A DNA stretch of 64,000 nt from Pseudomonas grimontii (lineage in GTDB: Bacteria > Pseudomonadota > Gammaproteobacteria > Pseudomonadales > Pseudomonadaceae), in the NCBI RefSeq assembly GCF_007858185.1, contig NZ_VFES01000024.1:1-64000 (forward strand), given 5' to 3'. The notes under the pieces were generated by a model. It saw only the letters and a program-made list of their open reading frames with translations, ran no database searches and was not told where the DNA came from. Each line of letters begins with the position of its first letter. Positions within the stretch are counted from its first letter, which is position 1. The translations under genes and the position numbers were made by a program. Of this stretch, positions 33,844-42,157 are shown piece after piece.

Positions 33844-35940
33844 TCACGCACGGCTTTTGTCAGGCATCAGTGCGTCTTCGACACGTTGAATATCCGCCAT
33901 GAAACCGTCAGCCGGCAGCGGGTGGCCAAGCAGGTAACCCTGCAGGGCGTTACAGCCCAGTCGCGTGAGGAAGGTCTGCTGCACATCCGTCTCTACCCCT
34001 TCGGCGACAATCCGCAGCCCCAGGGCCTGGCCGAGGGCCACGATGGCCGAGACGATGGCGGCGTCGTCGCTGTCGTGCTCCAGGTCGCGCACAAAACCGC
34101 GGTCGATCTTCAACTCGTTGGCCGGCAGGCGCTTGAGGTACATCAGGCTGGAATAGCCGGTGCCGAAATCGTCGATGGACAGGTCTACCCCCATGTCCGA
34201 CAGCTGCTGCAATACCGTCATGCTCGCATCCGCATCGCTCATCGCGGTGGTCTCGGTAATCTCCAGGGTCAGGCTGTTGGCCGGCAACCGGTGCCGCGCA
34301 AGTGCGCCGGCCACGCTGTTGACCAGCCCGGCGTGGCAGAACTGCAACGCCGACAAATTCACCGCGATGCGCCAGTGTTCATAACCCTGGGCGTACCACA
34401 CGCTCATTTGGCGACAGGCTTCATTGAGCACCCATTCACCGATGGGAATGATCAAGCCGGTTTTTTCCGCCAGTTCGATAAAGGTCGCCGGCAACAACAA
34501 GCCTTGTTGCGGATGCTCCCAGCGCACCAACGCTTCGGCCCCTACCGGGATGCCAGTGAGCGCATCAAACTTGGGCTGGTAATAGAGACGAAATTGCTCC
34601 TGCTCAAGGGCATTGCGCAGGTCCTGCAACAACTGCAATTGCTTGCGCGCATTGGTGTTCATCGACACATCAAAGAAGCTGTAGCCGTTCTTGCCCATGC
34701 CCTTGGCGTGGTACATGGCGGCGTCGGCGTTCATCAACAGTTCCTGGGGGTCGCTCCCGTTGCCCGGGAACATCGCGATGCCGACGCTGGCGGAAATCTT
34801 CAGCTCATGCTCGGCCACCTGGAACGCACGGTTGATCAGCACCACCTGGCGCTCGGCAAGGCCGAGTGCATCATCGGGCTGCGTCAACTGCACCAGCAAT
34901 ACAAACTCATCACCACCAATACGCGCCAGGGTGTCGTGACTGCGCAAGTCCTCGCGCAGGCGCAGGCCGACTTCACGCAATAACTGGTCGCCCAGGTGAT
35001 GGCCAAAGGCATCGTTGACCGGCTTGAAGCCGTCCAGGTCGATGAACATCAGGGCAAAGCAACCACCCTGCTCTTTTACCGCCTCGATGGCCTGTTGAAT
35101 GCGATCCGCCAGCAACGTGCGGTTGGGCAGCCCGGTGAGCATGTCGTGCAGGGCCAGGTGGGTCAGTTCCTGGTTGGCCAGGGTCAGCGAGTCGGCGAGC
35201 ACAGCGGTGCGCGCTTCCAGGCGAGCGTCAAGCAACGAAGTGAGCAATGCAATCGCCAGGACCGCCAGTGTCGTGACCAGTACCAGGTTATCCAGGCCCT
35301 TGCCGCTCAAGCCGTCCAGCACGGCGGCGCAGTAGCTTTCATCGGCAAAGCGTGCGGCCGCCATGCCGGTGTAATGCATGCCGACGATTGCAAAGCCCAT
35401 CACCACCGCCGCACCACCACGGGCCAGGCGTACGTAAGGCGTGTTGCGGCGCAGGTTGAACGCAATCAACAGCGCGACTCCGGACGCCACCACCGCGATC
35501 AGCAACGACAGGCCAAATAGCGTGGGTTCATAGTCGATGCCCGGTGTCATGCGCATCGCGGCCATGCCGGTGTAGTGCATGCTGGCAATACCGCTGCCCA
35601 TGACCAGCGCGCCAAACGCCAGTTGCCAGGCTGGTAAACGGCGTTGGCTGACCAGCCATAACGCGAAGCCGCTGGAGAGTACCGCGATCAACAACGAGAG
35701 CGCGGTGATACCGATATCAAAGCCCAAGGCAAACGGCAGGCGCAACGCCAGCATGCCGATAAAGTGCATTGACCAGACGCCTACCCCCATCGCCATGGCC
35801 CCGCCGGCTATCCATAAATACACAGCGCGCCCCTTGGCGGTCGCGATGCGGCCGGTGAGGTCCAGGGCGGTGTAGGAAGCGAGGATCGCGACAAACAGCG
35901 AGATCGCGACCAGCGAGGGGGAATAGCTACCGATAAGCAT
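33844..35940 (-). CDS. MHYT-GGDEF-EAL cyclic-di-GMP signalling protein
   Basis: An inner-membrane protein of 698 aa. An N-terminal MHYT sensor of seven spans has repeated M-H-F/Y-x-G-M motifs (SMHFIGM, SMHYTGM, GMHYTGM), thought to bind copper and sense diatomic gases. A GGDEF domain follows, with GGDEF near residue 342 and an RxxD inhibitory site (RSHD) five residues before it. The EAL domain (from about 450) has EALVRW, ITETTAM, DDFGTGYSS, KIDRGFV and AEGVET. Both enzymatic sites look intact, so cyclase, phosphodiesterase or both are possible. ATG 35940 is preferred over 35988. Confidence 0.9.
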   Translation of the reverse strand: MLIGSYSPSLVAISLFVAILASYTALDLTGRIATAKGRAVYLWIAGGAMAMGVGVWSMHFIGMLALRLPFALGFDIGITALSLLIAVLSSGFALWLVSQRRLPAWQLAFGALVMGSGIASMHYTGMAAMRMTPGIDYEPTLFGLSLLIAVVASGVALLIAFNLRRNTPYVRLARGGAAVVMGFAIVGMHYTGMAAARFADESYCAAVLDGLSGKGLDNLVLVTTLAVLAIALLTSLLDARLEARTAVLADSLTLANQELTHLALHDMLTGLPNRTLLADRIQQAIEAVKEQGGCFALMFIDLDGFKPVNDAFGHHLGDQLLREVGLRLREDLRSHDTLARIGGDEFVLLVQLTQPDDALGLAERQVVLINRAFQVAEHELKISASVGIAMFPGNGSDPQELLMNADAAMYHAKGMGKNGYSFFDVSMNTNARKQLQLLQDLRNALEQEQFRLYYQPKFDALTGIPVGAEALVRWEHPQQGLLLPATFIELAEKTGLIIPIGEWVLNEACRQMSVWYAQGYEHWRIAVNLSALQFCHAGLVNSVAGALARHRLPANSLTLEITETTAMSDADASMTVLQQLSDMGVDLSIDDFGTGYSSLMYLKRLPANELKIDRGFVRDLEHDSDDAAIVSAIVALGQALGLRIVAEGVETDVQQTFLTRLGCNALQGYLLGHPLPADGFMADIQRVEDALMPDKSRA

Positions 35941-36192
35941 GGGACTTCTCGTGGGCAACGGACCCGAAACGCCCGTGCCAATTGGCAAAGCGGGCGATTG
36001 TAGCGAGAATAATTCTTGGACAGTTGATTAATTGCCAGAGGGCCATTAGTGACAATTTGACGTCAATTCACCGACTCAAAAGCATCAGATAACTGGCAGG
36101 CATGATCCTACAAAACATAGCGAACGGCCTGACATAAAAACCGGGAACTATTCCCCAGGCTCTTTCACCTCTATCGACTCACCGGTGAAAGG

Positions 36193-37116
36193 ATGCCAAG
36201 CGATTTCCTGCGTAGCGGTGTGCCGGATGCACACTCCACCACCCGTCAACGACTCATGAGTCTGTTGGACCTGCCCGAACTCTATCGAACCATCGACGCC
36301 GACCCCGGCATCGTTGGTGCTGGAGTGGTGCATATCGGCAGCGACTATCAGGTAACAGTGTTACGAGAGTTTGTGCCGCTGTGCAGTATCAAGCCCAAAC
36401 GGGTGATTTTGCGCGAGGCGGCCGGGCCTATTAAGACTGCCGACGAATATGCAGAACTGGCGGCAAATTCCCCGCGTGAATCACAGCTATGGAAGGAGGC
36501 ATCGGGGATGGCAATTTCCTGCGGCGGAGCTGTGATTAGCTACATCGTGGCGAAAACGGGTATTGCGGCAGCGCCATTTACCCTAGGTGCGAGCCTCGTA
36601 TTGACCTACATCGCTTTTGTCGGGACAGCGGCCAGTGGGGCACAGTGTTTGAACAGTTTATGGAGGACCCGAAACGAGCTAATCAATCCCGCCCTGAATG
36701 ATCACTACGACACGTTAAGGTGGTATCAGGCAACGACGCTTGCCTTAGACGGCATCTCACTTGTGGGAGCAGGCTCCAGCAGCTTCGCTGCGGTCAAATC
36801 AGTGTTGGCCATACGGCGTTCGACGGGGCGCCACATGACGGACATCCTGCGGTCCATGAGCCGTCAGGAACGGGCAACGTTAACGGACGAAATCCTGCGG
36901 CTTAAAAATCCCCGCCATCCATTCGAAATCGTCCGGCTGAAACAGCTGGCCGGGGAGTTACCCAAACGGTATAGCAATCTACAATTACGCCAGGACATCC
37001 TCACTCAAATCAAAGATCAAATCGGAGCGACCCTCTCGGTTACTGGCAGCGCGCTGTCAGGGAATATCAGCCACATGATTATTGCCCTGTATGAGGAGTT
37101 CGACAGCCATGACTGA
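36193..37116 (+). CDS. Unknown 307-aa protein with a central hydrophobic hairpin
   Basis: No family was recognised. The N-terminal ~100 residues are soluble. Two hydrophobic segments rich in Gly, Ala and Thr follow (about 107-125 and 130-148, e.g. TGIAAAPFTLGASLVLTYIA), then a weaker hydrophobic stretch near 185-205, and a charged helical C-terminus. GC content (near 55%) is below neighbours. AAAGG is directly adjacent to ATG 36193, too close to be ideal, so the ATG at 36256 is a possible start. Its last 8 bp overlap the next gene, a small membrane protein. The layout resembles a membrane-active effector with an immunity partner, but this is inference only. Confidence 0.6.
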   Translation: MPSDFLRSGVPDAHSTTRQRLMSLLDLPELYRTIDADPGIVGAGVVHIGSDYQVTVLREFVPLCSIKPKRVILREAAGPIKTADEYAELAANSPRESQLWKEASGMAISCGGAVISYIVAKTGIAAAPFTLGASLVLTYIAFVGTAASGAQCLNSLWRTRNELINPALNDHYDTLRWYQATTLALDGISLVGAGSSSFAAVKSVLAIRRSTGRHMTDILRSMSRQERATLTDEILRLKNPRHPFEIVRLKQLAGELPKRYSNLQLRQDILTQIKDQIGATLSVTGSALSGNISHMIIALYEEFDSHD

Positions 37117-37576
37117 TTACACCGAGCGTCTGCGCGAGTATCGAATATGGCGCCGTTACGCCTATCGATTCTTGCCGTCGTTCGGCGGTGCTCTATTGCT
37201 TAGTCTCAACAATATCGCCGCCAACATGTCACTTAGCCTGGCGTACTACGCAGAAATCCATCACTTGCCCAATGAATATGCTTTTGCGACCGGCATGACG
37301 CTTTGCCTAGTTTTTAACGTTGGGCAAATAATGCTATGCCAAGGGTTTCGTTATGCGCCCCGAGTACTCATGCTCGTGGCAATCGTGAATATTCTATTGG
37401 CGACCGGTTATCTCGCCAGTCACCCACCTACACTGCTCAACCTATCCACGCTCATCTCGGCCTTGATCTATGTCCTGGTCCTCAACTCAAAAAACCACCG
37501 CCGCTACACCGGCATGTTGCGGGTCAAGCGTCGGCGCAAGCTCAGGGCCCTCAGCCAGGTCAAGGCCCCCATTTGA
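37109..37576 (+). CDS. Unknown small membrane protein (155 aa), paired with the preceding gene
   Basis: A protein of 155 aa with four likely membrane spans (about residues 20-42, 54-74, 84-103 and 108-128), a basic N-terminus (RIWRRYAYRF) and a strongly basic C-terminal tail (RVKRRRKLRAL). The start lies inside the previous gene's stop region with 8 bp overlap, so the two are surely translated together. GC is near 48-50%, distinctly low for this chromosome. No family was recognised. The gene stops 7 bp from the convergent opmB gene. Confidence 0.65.
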   Translation: MTDYTERLREYRIWRRYAYRFLPSFGGALLLSLNNIAANMSLSLAYYAEIHHLPNEYAFATGMTLCLVFNVGQIMLCQGFRYAPRVLMLVAIVNILLATGYLASHPPTLLNLSTLISALIYVLVLNSKNHRRYTGMLRVKRRRKLRALSQVKAPI

Positions 37577-37583
37577 CGTGTAA

Positions 37584-39053
37584 TCAATCCTTCTCGGCAA
37601 TCGGCGTCTGCCCATCCCAGCCACCGCCCAGTGCGGCGATCAGTTGCACGCTGGCCACCAACCGCGTTTGCAGCAAGGTCAGCACAGTGCGCTCATTACT
37701 CAGGGCGGTCGCTTGTACGGTGACCACGTCCAGATAGGCAATGAGCCCGGCCTTGTACTGGTTCTGAGTCAGGCGCAGCGATTCACGCGCCGCGTCCAGC
37801 GCTTCATTGCTGACCACCGCCTCGTCTTCCAGCACCTTGAGCTGCACCATGTAGTTTTCCACTTCACGGAAGCCGTCGAGCACAGTCTGGCGGTACTTGG
37901 CCACGGTTTCGTCGTAGGACGCCACGGTGCGGTCGACTTCCGCCGAGCGCTGGCCGCCGTCGAACAGGGTCATGGCGAGTTTCGGCCCTACCGACCAGAA
38001 GCGGTTCGGCAAGCTGATCCAGTCCGCATAGGTGCTGCTGGAATAGCCGCCGGCGAGGCTCAGGCTCAGGTCCGGGTAGTAGGCGGCCTTCGCCACGCCG
38101 ATATTGGCGTTGGCGGCGATCACCGAACGTTCGGCCGAAGCGATGTCGGGGCGACGCTCGAGCAGTTGCGACGGCAGGCTCACCGGAATCTGCGGCAGTG
38201 CCGGGATGTCCTTGCTCACCGCCAGGTTGAAGTTGGCCGGCGCTTCACCGATCAACACGGCGATGGCGTTTTCCAGCTGGGCGCGCTGCCAGATCAGGTC
38301 GATCAGGCTGGCCTGGGTGGTCTTGAGCTGGGTTTGCGCCTGGGCCACCGCGTCCTTGCCGGAGACACCGGCACGGTATTGGTTCTCGGTCATTTGCAGG
38401 GAGCGCTGGTAGGTCTCCAGGGTCGCTTGCAGTAAGCGGGTCTGCTCGTCCATGACCCGCAGTTGCAGGTAGCTTTGCACCAGTTCCGACTGTTGGCTCA
38501 GGCGCATTGCGGCCAAGTCCGCCGAGCTGGCTTCGGCGCTGGCCTCGTTGGCCTCCAGGCCACGGCGCAACTTACCCCAGATGTCCGCCTCCCAACTCAC
38601 GCCGAGCTGCGCATTGAGGGTGTCGCGGATCCCGCTGCTGGAACTGCTGAGGCTCGCGTTGCTGCTGCCGGTACCCTGGCTGGCGCGGGTTTTCCCGGCG
38701 CTCAGGTCGACGGTGGGGTAAAACGCCCCGCGCGAACTGCGCACCAGAGCCTGGGCCTGGCGAAAGCGCGCTTCGGCCTGGGCCACGGTCTGGTTGGAGC
38801 TGTTCAGGCGCAGCACCAGGTCATTGAGCTGGCGGTCGCCGTACAACTCCCACCAGGCGCCACGAGCCAGCGAGTCGCTGGGGGTGGCCTGGCGCCAGCC
38901 CTGGGCTTCCTTGAATTGCGCGGGTTCGATGACGTCGGGGCGGTGGTAGTCGGGCCCGACGGCGCAGGCGCTGAGCAGTGCGCCGCAAAGCACCAGGCTC
39001 GCAACACGGGAACCACGGATCATGGCCAATTTGGCAAAGGTTGAATCGGTCAT
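37584..39053 (-). CDS. opmB: Outer-membrane efflux lipoprotein of the Mux pump
   Basis: A TolC/NodT-type outer-membrane channel of 489 aa. The N-terminal signal ends in a lipobox (LLSAC, Cys about residue 30), followed by AVGPDYHRP, typical of OprM-like proteins. Two repeated coiled-coil halves contain AEARFRQAQALVRSSRGAFYP and LLQATLETYQRSL. It is the last gene of the run muxA-muxB-muxC-opmB, overlapping muxC's stop by four bases, and provides the exit duct of the tripartite pump. Confidence 0.9.
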   Translation of the reverse strand: MTDSTFAKLAMIRGSRVASLVLCGALLSACAVGPDYHRPDVIEPAQFKEAQGWRQATPSDSLARGAWWELYGDRQLNDLVLRLNSSNQTVAQAEARFRQAQALVRSSRGAFYPTVDLSAGKTRASQGTGSSNASLSSSSSGIRDTLNAQLGVSWEADIWGKLRRGLEANEASAEASSADLAAMRLSQQSELVQSYLQLRVMDEQTRLLQATLETYQRSLQMTENQYRAGVSGKDAVAQAQTQLKTTQASLIDLIWQRAQLENAIAVLIGEAPANFNLAVSKDIPALPQIPVSLPSQLLERRPDIASAERSVIAANANIGVAKAAYYPDLSLSLAGGYSSSTYADWISLPNRFWSVGPKLAMTLFDGGQRSAEVDRTVASYDETVAKYRQTVLDGFREVENYMVQLKVLEDEAVVSNEALDAARESLRLTQNQYKAGLIAYLDVVTVQATALSNERTVLTLLQTRLVASVQLIAALGGGWDGQTPIAEKD

Positions 39054-42000
39054 AGCGCAGTGTCCAGGGCAGCGTCGGTACGCACGCCGCGCCAGGCGTT
39101 GAAGCGGTGGCGCGCGCGGTCGAGATAGAGGTAAACCACCGGGGTGGTGTAGAGGGTCAGGACCTGGCTGAAGATCAGGCCACCAATGATGGTCAGGCCC
39201 AGGGGACGGCGCATTTCCGCGCCATCGCCGGCGCCGAGCAGCAACGGCAAGGCGCCAAGGATCGCCGCCAGCGTCGTCATCAGGATCGGCCGCAGACGCA
39301 ACAGGCAGGCGCTGCGAATCGATTCCAGCGGGGCCATGCCGGCGTTGCGTTCCAGTTGCAGGGCCAGGTCGATCATCAGGATCGCGTTCTTCTTCACCAC
39401 GCCGATCAGCAGGAACAGCCCCAGCAAGGAGATCAGGCTGAACTCGCCCCCCGTCAAATAGATCGCGAGCATGGCGCCGACACCGGCCGACGGCAGGGTC
39501 GAAAGAATCGTCAACGGATGAATATAGCTCTCATACAGAATGCCCAACACCAGGTACACCGCCACCAGCGCGCCGAGGATCATGAACGGCTGGCCCTTCT
39601 GCGTGGCCGCGAAGGCATCGGCGGTGCCGGCCATCTTGGCGATCACATCTTCCGGCAGGCCGACCTTGGCAATCGCCCGCTCGATGGCGACCGTGCCCTG
39701 CTCCACCGTGACCCCGGGCGCCATGTCAAACGCGATGTTTTCCGAAGCGAACTGGCCTTCATGGCTGACACGGTCGTCTTCCAGGCTGTTCTCGTAATGG
39801 GCAATGGTCGACAACGGCACCCGCGCGCCGTCGGAAGTGATCACCTGCATCTGGTTGAGGGTGATGGGGTCCTGGGCGTATTTGGGGTTGACCTCCATCA
39901 CCACCTGGTACTGGTTGAGGCTGTCGTAGATGGTGGAAATCTGCCGCTGGCTGTAGGCGTTGTTGAGTACTGCAGTGACCATGTCCATATCGATGCCCAG
40001 GCGCTTGGCCTGGTCACGGTCGACAATCAGCGTGACCTGGGCCGCGCCCCGGCCTTCGCGGGCGTCGATGGCGGTCAGTTCCGGCAGCTCGCGCAAGGCA
40101 GCCACGACTTTCGGGTACCACAGGCGGAGCGCGGCCAGGTCACCGCTTTGCAGGATGTAGGAATACTGCGCGCTGGTCTGGTCACGACTGCCGCCGAATT
40201 GCAGGTCCTGGTCAGCCATCAGGAACAGGCGCCCGCCCGGCACCAGCGGTACATCCTTGCGCAGGCGCTCGATCACCGCCTGGGCGGAAACCTTGCGTTC
40301 ACTGATGGGCTTGAGGCGGACCAGCATCACCGCGTTGTTGGTACCGTTGTTGCCACCGATAAAGCCGGCCACGCTGAGCACCGCCGGGTCGTTGAGCACG
40401 GCCTTGCGGAAGATTTCCATCTTCGGCTGCATGACGCTGAACGACAGGCCGTCATCCCCGCGAACAAAGCCGATCAATTGGCCGGTGTCCTGTTGCGGCA
40501 TAAAGGTTTTCGGTACCACTACGTACAGCGCCACATTCATGCCAATGGTCAGCAACAGGCTGAGCAAGGTCAGGCGGCGGTGGCGCAGCACCCAATCCAG
40601 GCTGGTGGCGTAGCCGGCGACCATGCGGTCGTTGATCTTCTGGCTCCAGCGTTGCAGGCCGGTCATCCGGCCTTTGACGTGGGGCTTGAGCCATCGGGCG
40701 CAGAGCATCGGCGTCAACGTCAGCGACACGATCAGCGACACGATGATCGCCGCCGACAAGGTGATGGAAAACTCACGGAACAGGTTGGTGACGATCCCGC
40801 CCATGAACAGGATGGAGAGGAACACCGCCACCAGCGACACGTTCATCGAGAGCAAGGTAAAGCCGACTTCCTCGGCCCCCAGGTAAGCCGCCTTCATCGG
40901 CGGCACGCCTTCGTCGACATGCCGGGAAATGTTCTCCAGCACCACGATGGCGTCGTCCACCACCAGGCCGGTGGCCAGGATCAGCGCCATCAACGAAAAG
41001 TTGTTCAGCGAGAAACCGTACAGGTACATGACCGCGAAGGTGCCCACCAACGACACCGGCACGGCCAATGTGGGGATCAGCGAGGCACGGAAGTTACCCA
41101 GGAACAGGTACACCACCAGGATCACCAGCCCCACCGCGATCAACAACGTCATCTCGGCTTCGTGCAAAGTGGCGGTGATTACCGGCGAGCGGTCCATGGC
41201 CAGGCTGAGCTTGACGCTGGACGGCAACACCGCCTGCAACGCCGGCAATTGTGCCTTGATCTGCCTCACGGTCTCGATGATGTTGGCGCCGGACTGGCGA
41301 TTGATCACCAGCAGCACCGCCGAATCATTGTTGAAGAAGCCACTGTTGTAGCGGTCTTCGACGCCGTCGCTGATCTTCGCCACGTCTTTCAGGCGCAGGG
41401 CAGCGCCATCCTGGTAGCGAATCAGCAGCGGTTCGTAGTCCTTGGCTTTTTCCAACTGGTCGTTGGCCTGGATCTGCCAGTTGCGCTCACTGTCTTCCAG
41501 CGAGCCTTTGGGCCGGCGCTGGTTGGCATTGGCAATGGTGTTGCGCACGTCGTCCAGGGCCACGCCGTACTGGTCGAGAGCCTTGGGCTCCAACTCGATA
41601 CGCACCGCCGGCAGGGAACTGCCGCCGATCTGCACCTCGCCCACGCCCGGTACCTGGGACAGGCTTTGGGAGAGGATAGTCGAGGCAAGGTCGTACAACT
41701 GGCCCTTCTGCAACACGTCCGAGGTCAGCGACAGCACCATGATCGGCGCCTGGGACGGGTTGATCTTCTTGTAAGTGGGCATGCTGCGCATGCCGCTGGG
41801 CAGCAGGTTGCGCGAGGCATTGATGGCTGCTTGCACTTCCCGCGCGGCACCGTTGATATCACGGTCGGAGTCGAACGCCAGGATCACCCGCGTGGAGCCC
41901 TGGCTCGACGAACTGCTCATGGTGGTGATGCCGGCAATCGCGCCGAAGGAACGCTCCAGCGGCGTGGCCACCGTGGACGCCATCACCTCGGGGCTGGCGC

Positions 42001-42157
42001 CGGGCAAGCTGGCCGATACCACGATCACCGGGAAGTCGATCTGCGGCAGCGGCGACACTGGCAGCAGATTGAAGCTGACACCGCCCAGCAACATGATCGC
42101 CAGGCTCAGCAGCATGGTCGCTACCGGCCGGCGGATGAAAGGTCCGGACAGGTTCAT
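39050..42157 (-). CDS. muxC: RND multidrug efflux permease, MdtC/MuxC type
   Basis: A proton-driven inner-membrane transporter of 1035 aa with 12 spans and two large periplasmic loops. Span 4 has the paired acidic residues of RND pumps (LATGLVVDDAIVVLENI). The opening RPVATMLLSLAIMLLGGVSF is typical of MdtC. Together with MuxB it should form a mixed heterotrimer, as in MdtBC. Start and stop overlap the flanking genes by four bases, indicating tight translational coupling in muxABC-opmB. The family exports aminocoumarins, macrolides and similar compounds. Confidence 0.93.
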   Translation of the reverse strand: MNLSGPFIRRPVATMLLSLAIMLLGGVSFNLLPVSPLPQIDFPVIVVSASLPGASPEVMASTVATPLERSFGAIAGITTMSSSSSQGSTRVILAFDSDRDINGAAREVQAAINASRNLLPSGMRSMPTYKKINPSQAPIMVLSLTSDVLQKGQLYDLASTILSQSLSQVPGVGEVQIGGSSLPAVRIELEPKALDQYGVALDDVRNTIANANQRRPKGSLEDSERNWQIQANDQLEKAKDYEPLLIRYQDGAALRLKDVAKISDGVEDRYNSGFFNNDSAVLLVINRQSGANIIETVRQIKAQLPALQAVLPSSVKLSLAMDRSPVITATLHEAEMTLLIAVGLVILVVYLFLGNFRASLIPTLAVPVSLVGTFAVMYLYGFSLNNFSLMALILATGLVVDDAIVVLENISRHVDEGVPPMKAAYLGAEEVGFTLLSMNVSLVAVFLSILFMGGIVTNLFREFSITLSAAIIVSLIVSLTLTPMLCARWLKPHVKGRMTGLQRWSQKINDRMVAGYATSLDWVLRHRRLTLLSLLLTIGMNVALYVVVPKTFMPQQDTGQLIGFVRGDDGLSFSVMQPKMEIFRKAVLNDPAVLSVAGFIGGNNGTNNAVMLVRLKPISERKVSAQAVIERLRKDVPLVPGGRLFLMADQDLQFGGSRDQTSAQYSYILQSGDLAALRLWYPKVVAALRELPELTAIDAREGRGAAQVTLIVDRDQAKRLGIDMDMVTAVLNNAYSQRQISTIYDSLNQYQVVMEVNPKYAQDPITLNQMQVITSDGARVPLSTIAHYENSLEDDRVSHEGQFASENIAFDMAPGVTVEQGTVAIERAIAKVGLPEDVIAKMAGTADAFAATQKGQPFMILGALVAVYLVLGILYESYIHPLTILSTLPSAGVGAMLAIYLTGGEFSLISLLGLFLLIGVVKKNAILMIDLALQLERNAGMAPLESIRSACLLRLRPILMTTLAAILGALPLLLGAGDGAEMRRPLGLTIIGGLIFSQVLTLYTTPVVYLYLDRARHRFNAWRGVRTDAALDTAL

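Noticed and set aside
36148..36333. Minus-strand 61-codon frame overlapping the start of the 307-aa gene
   Set aside because: No ribosome site and antisense to a longer frame that is coupled to its neighbour. The C-terminal part looks protein-like, but this is not enough to support a gene.
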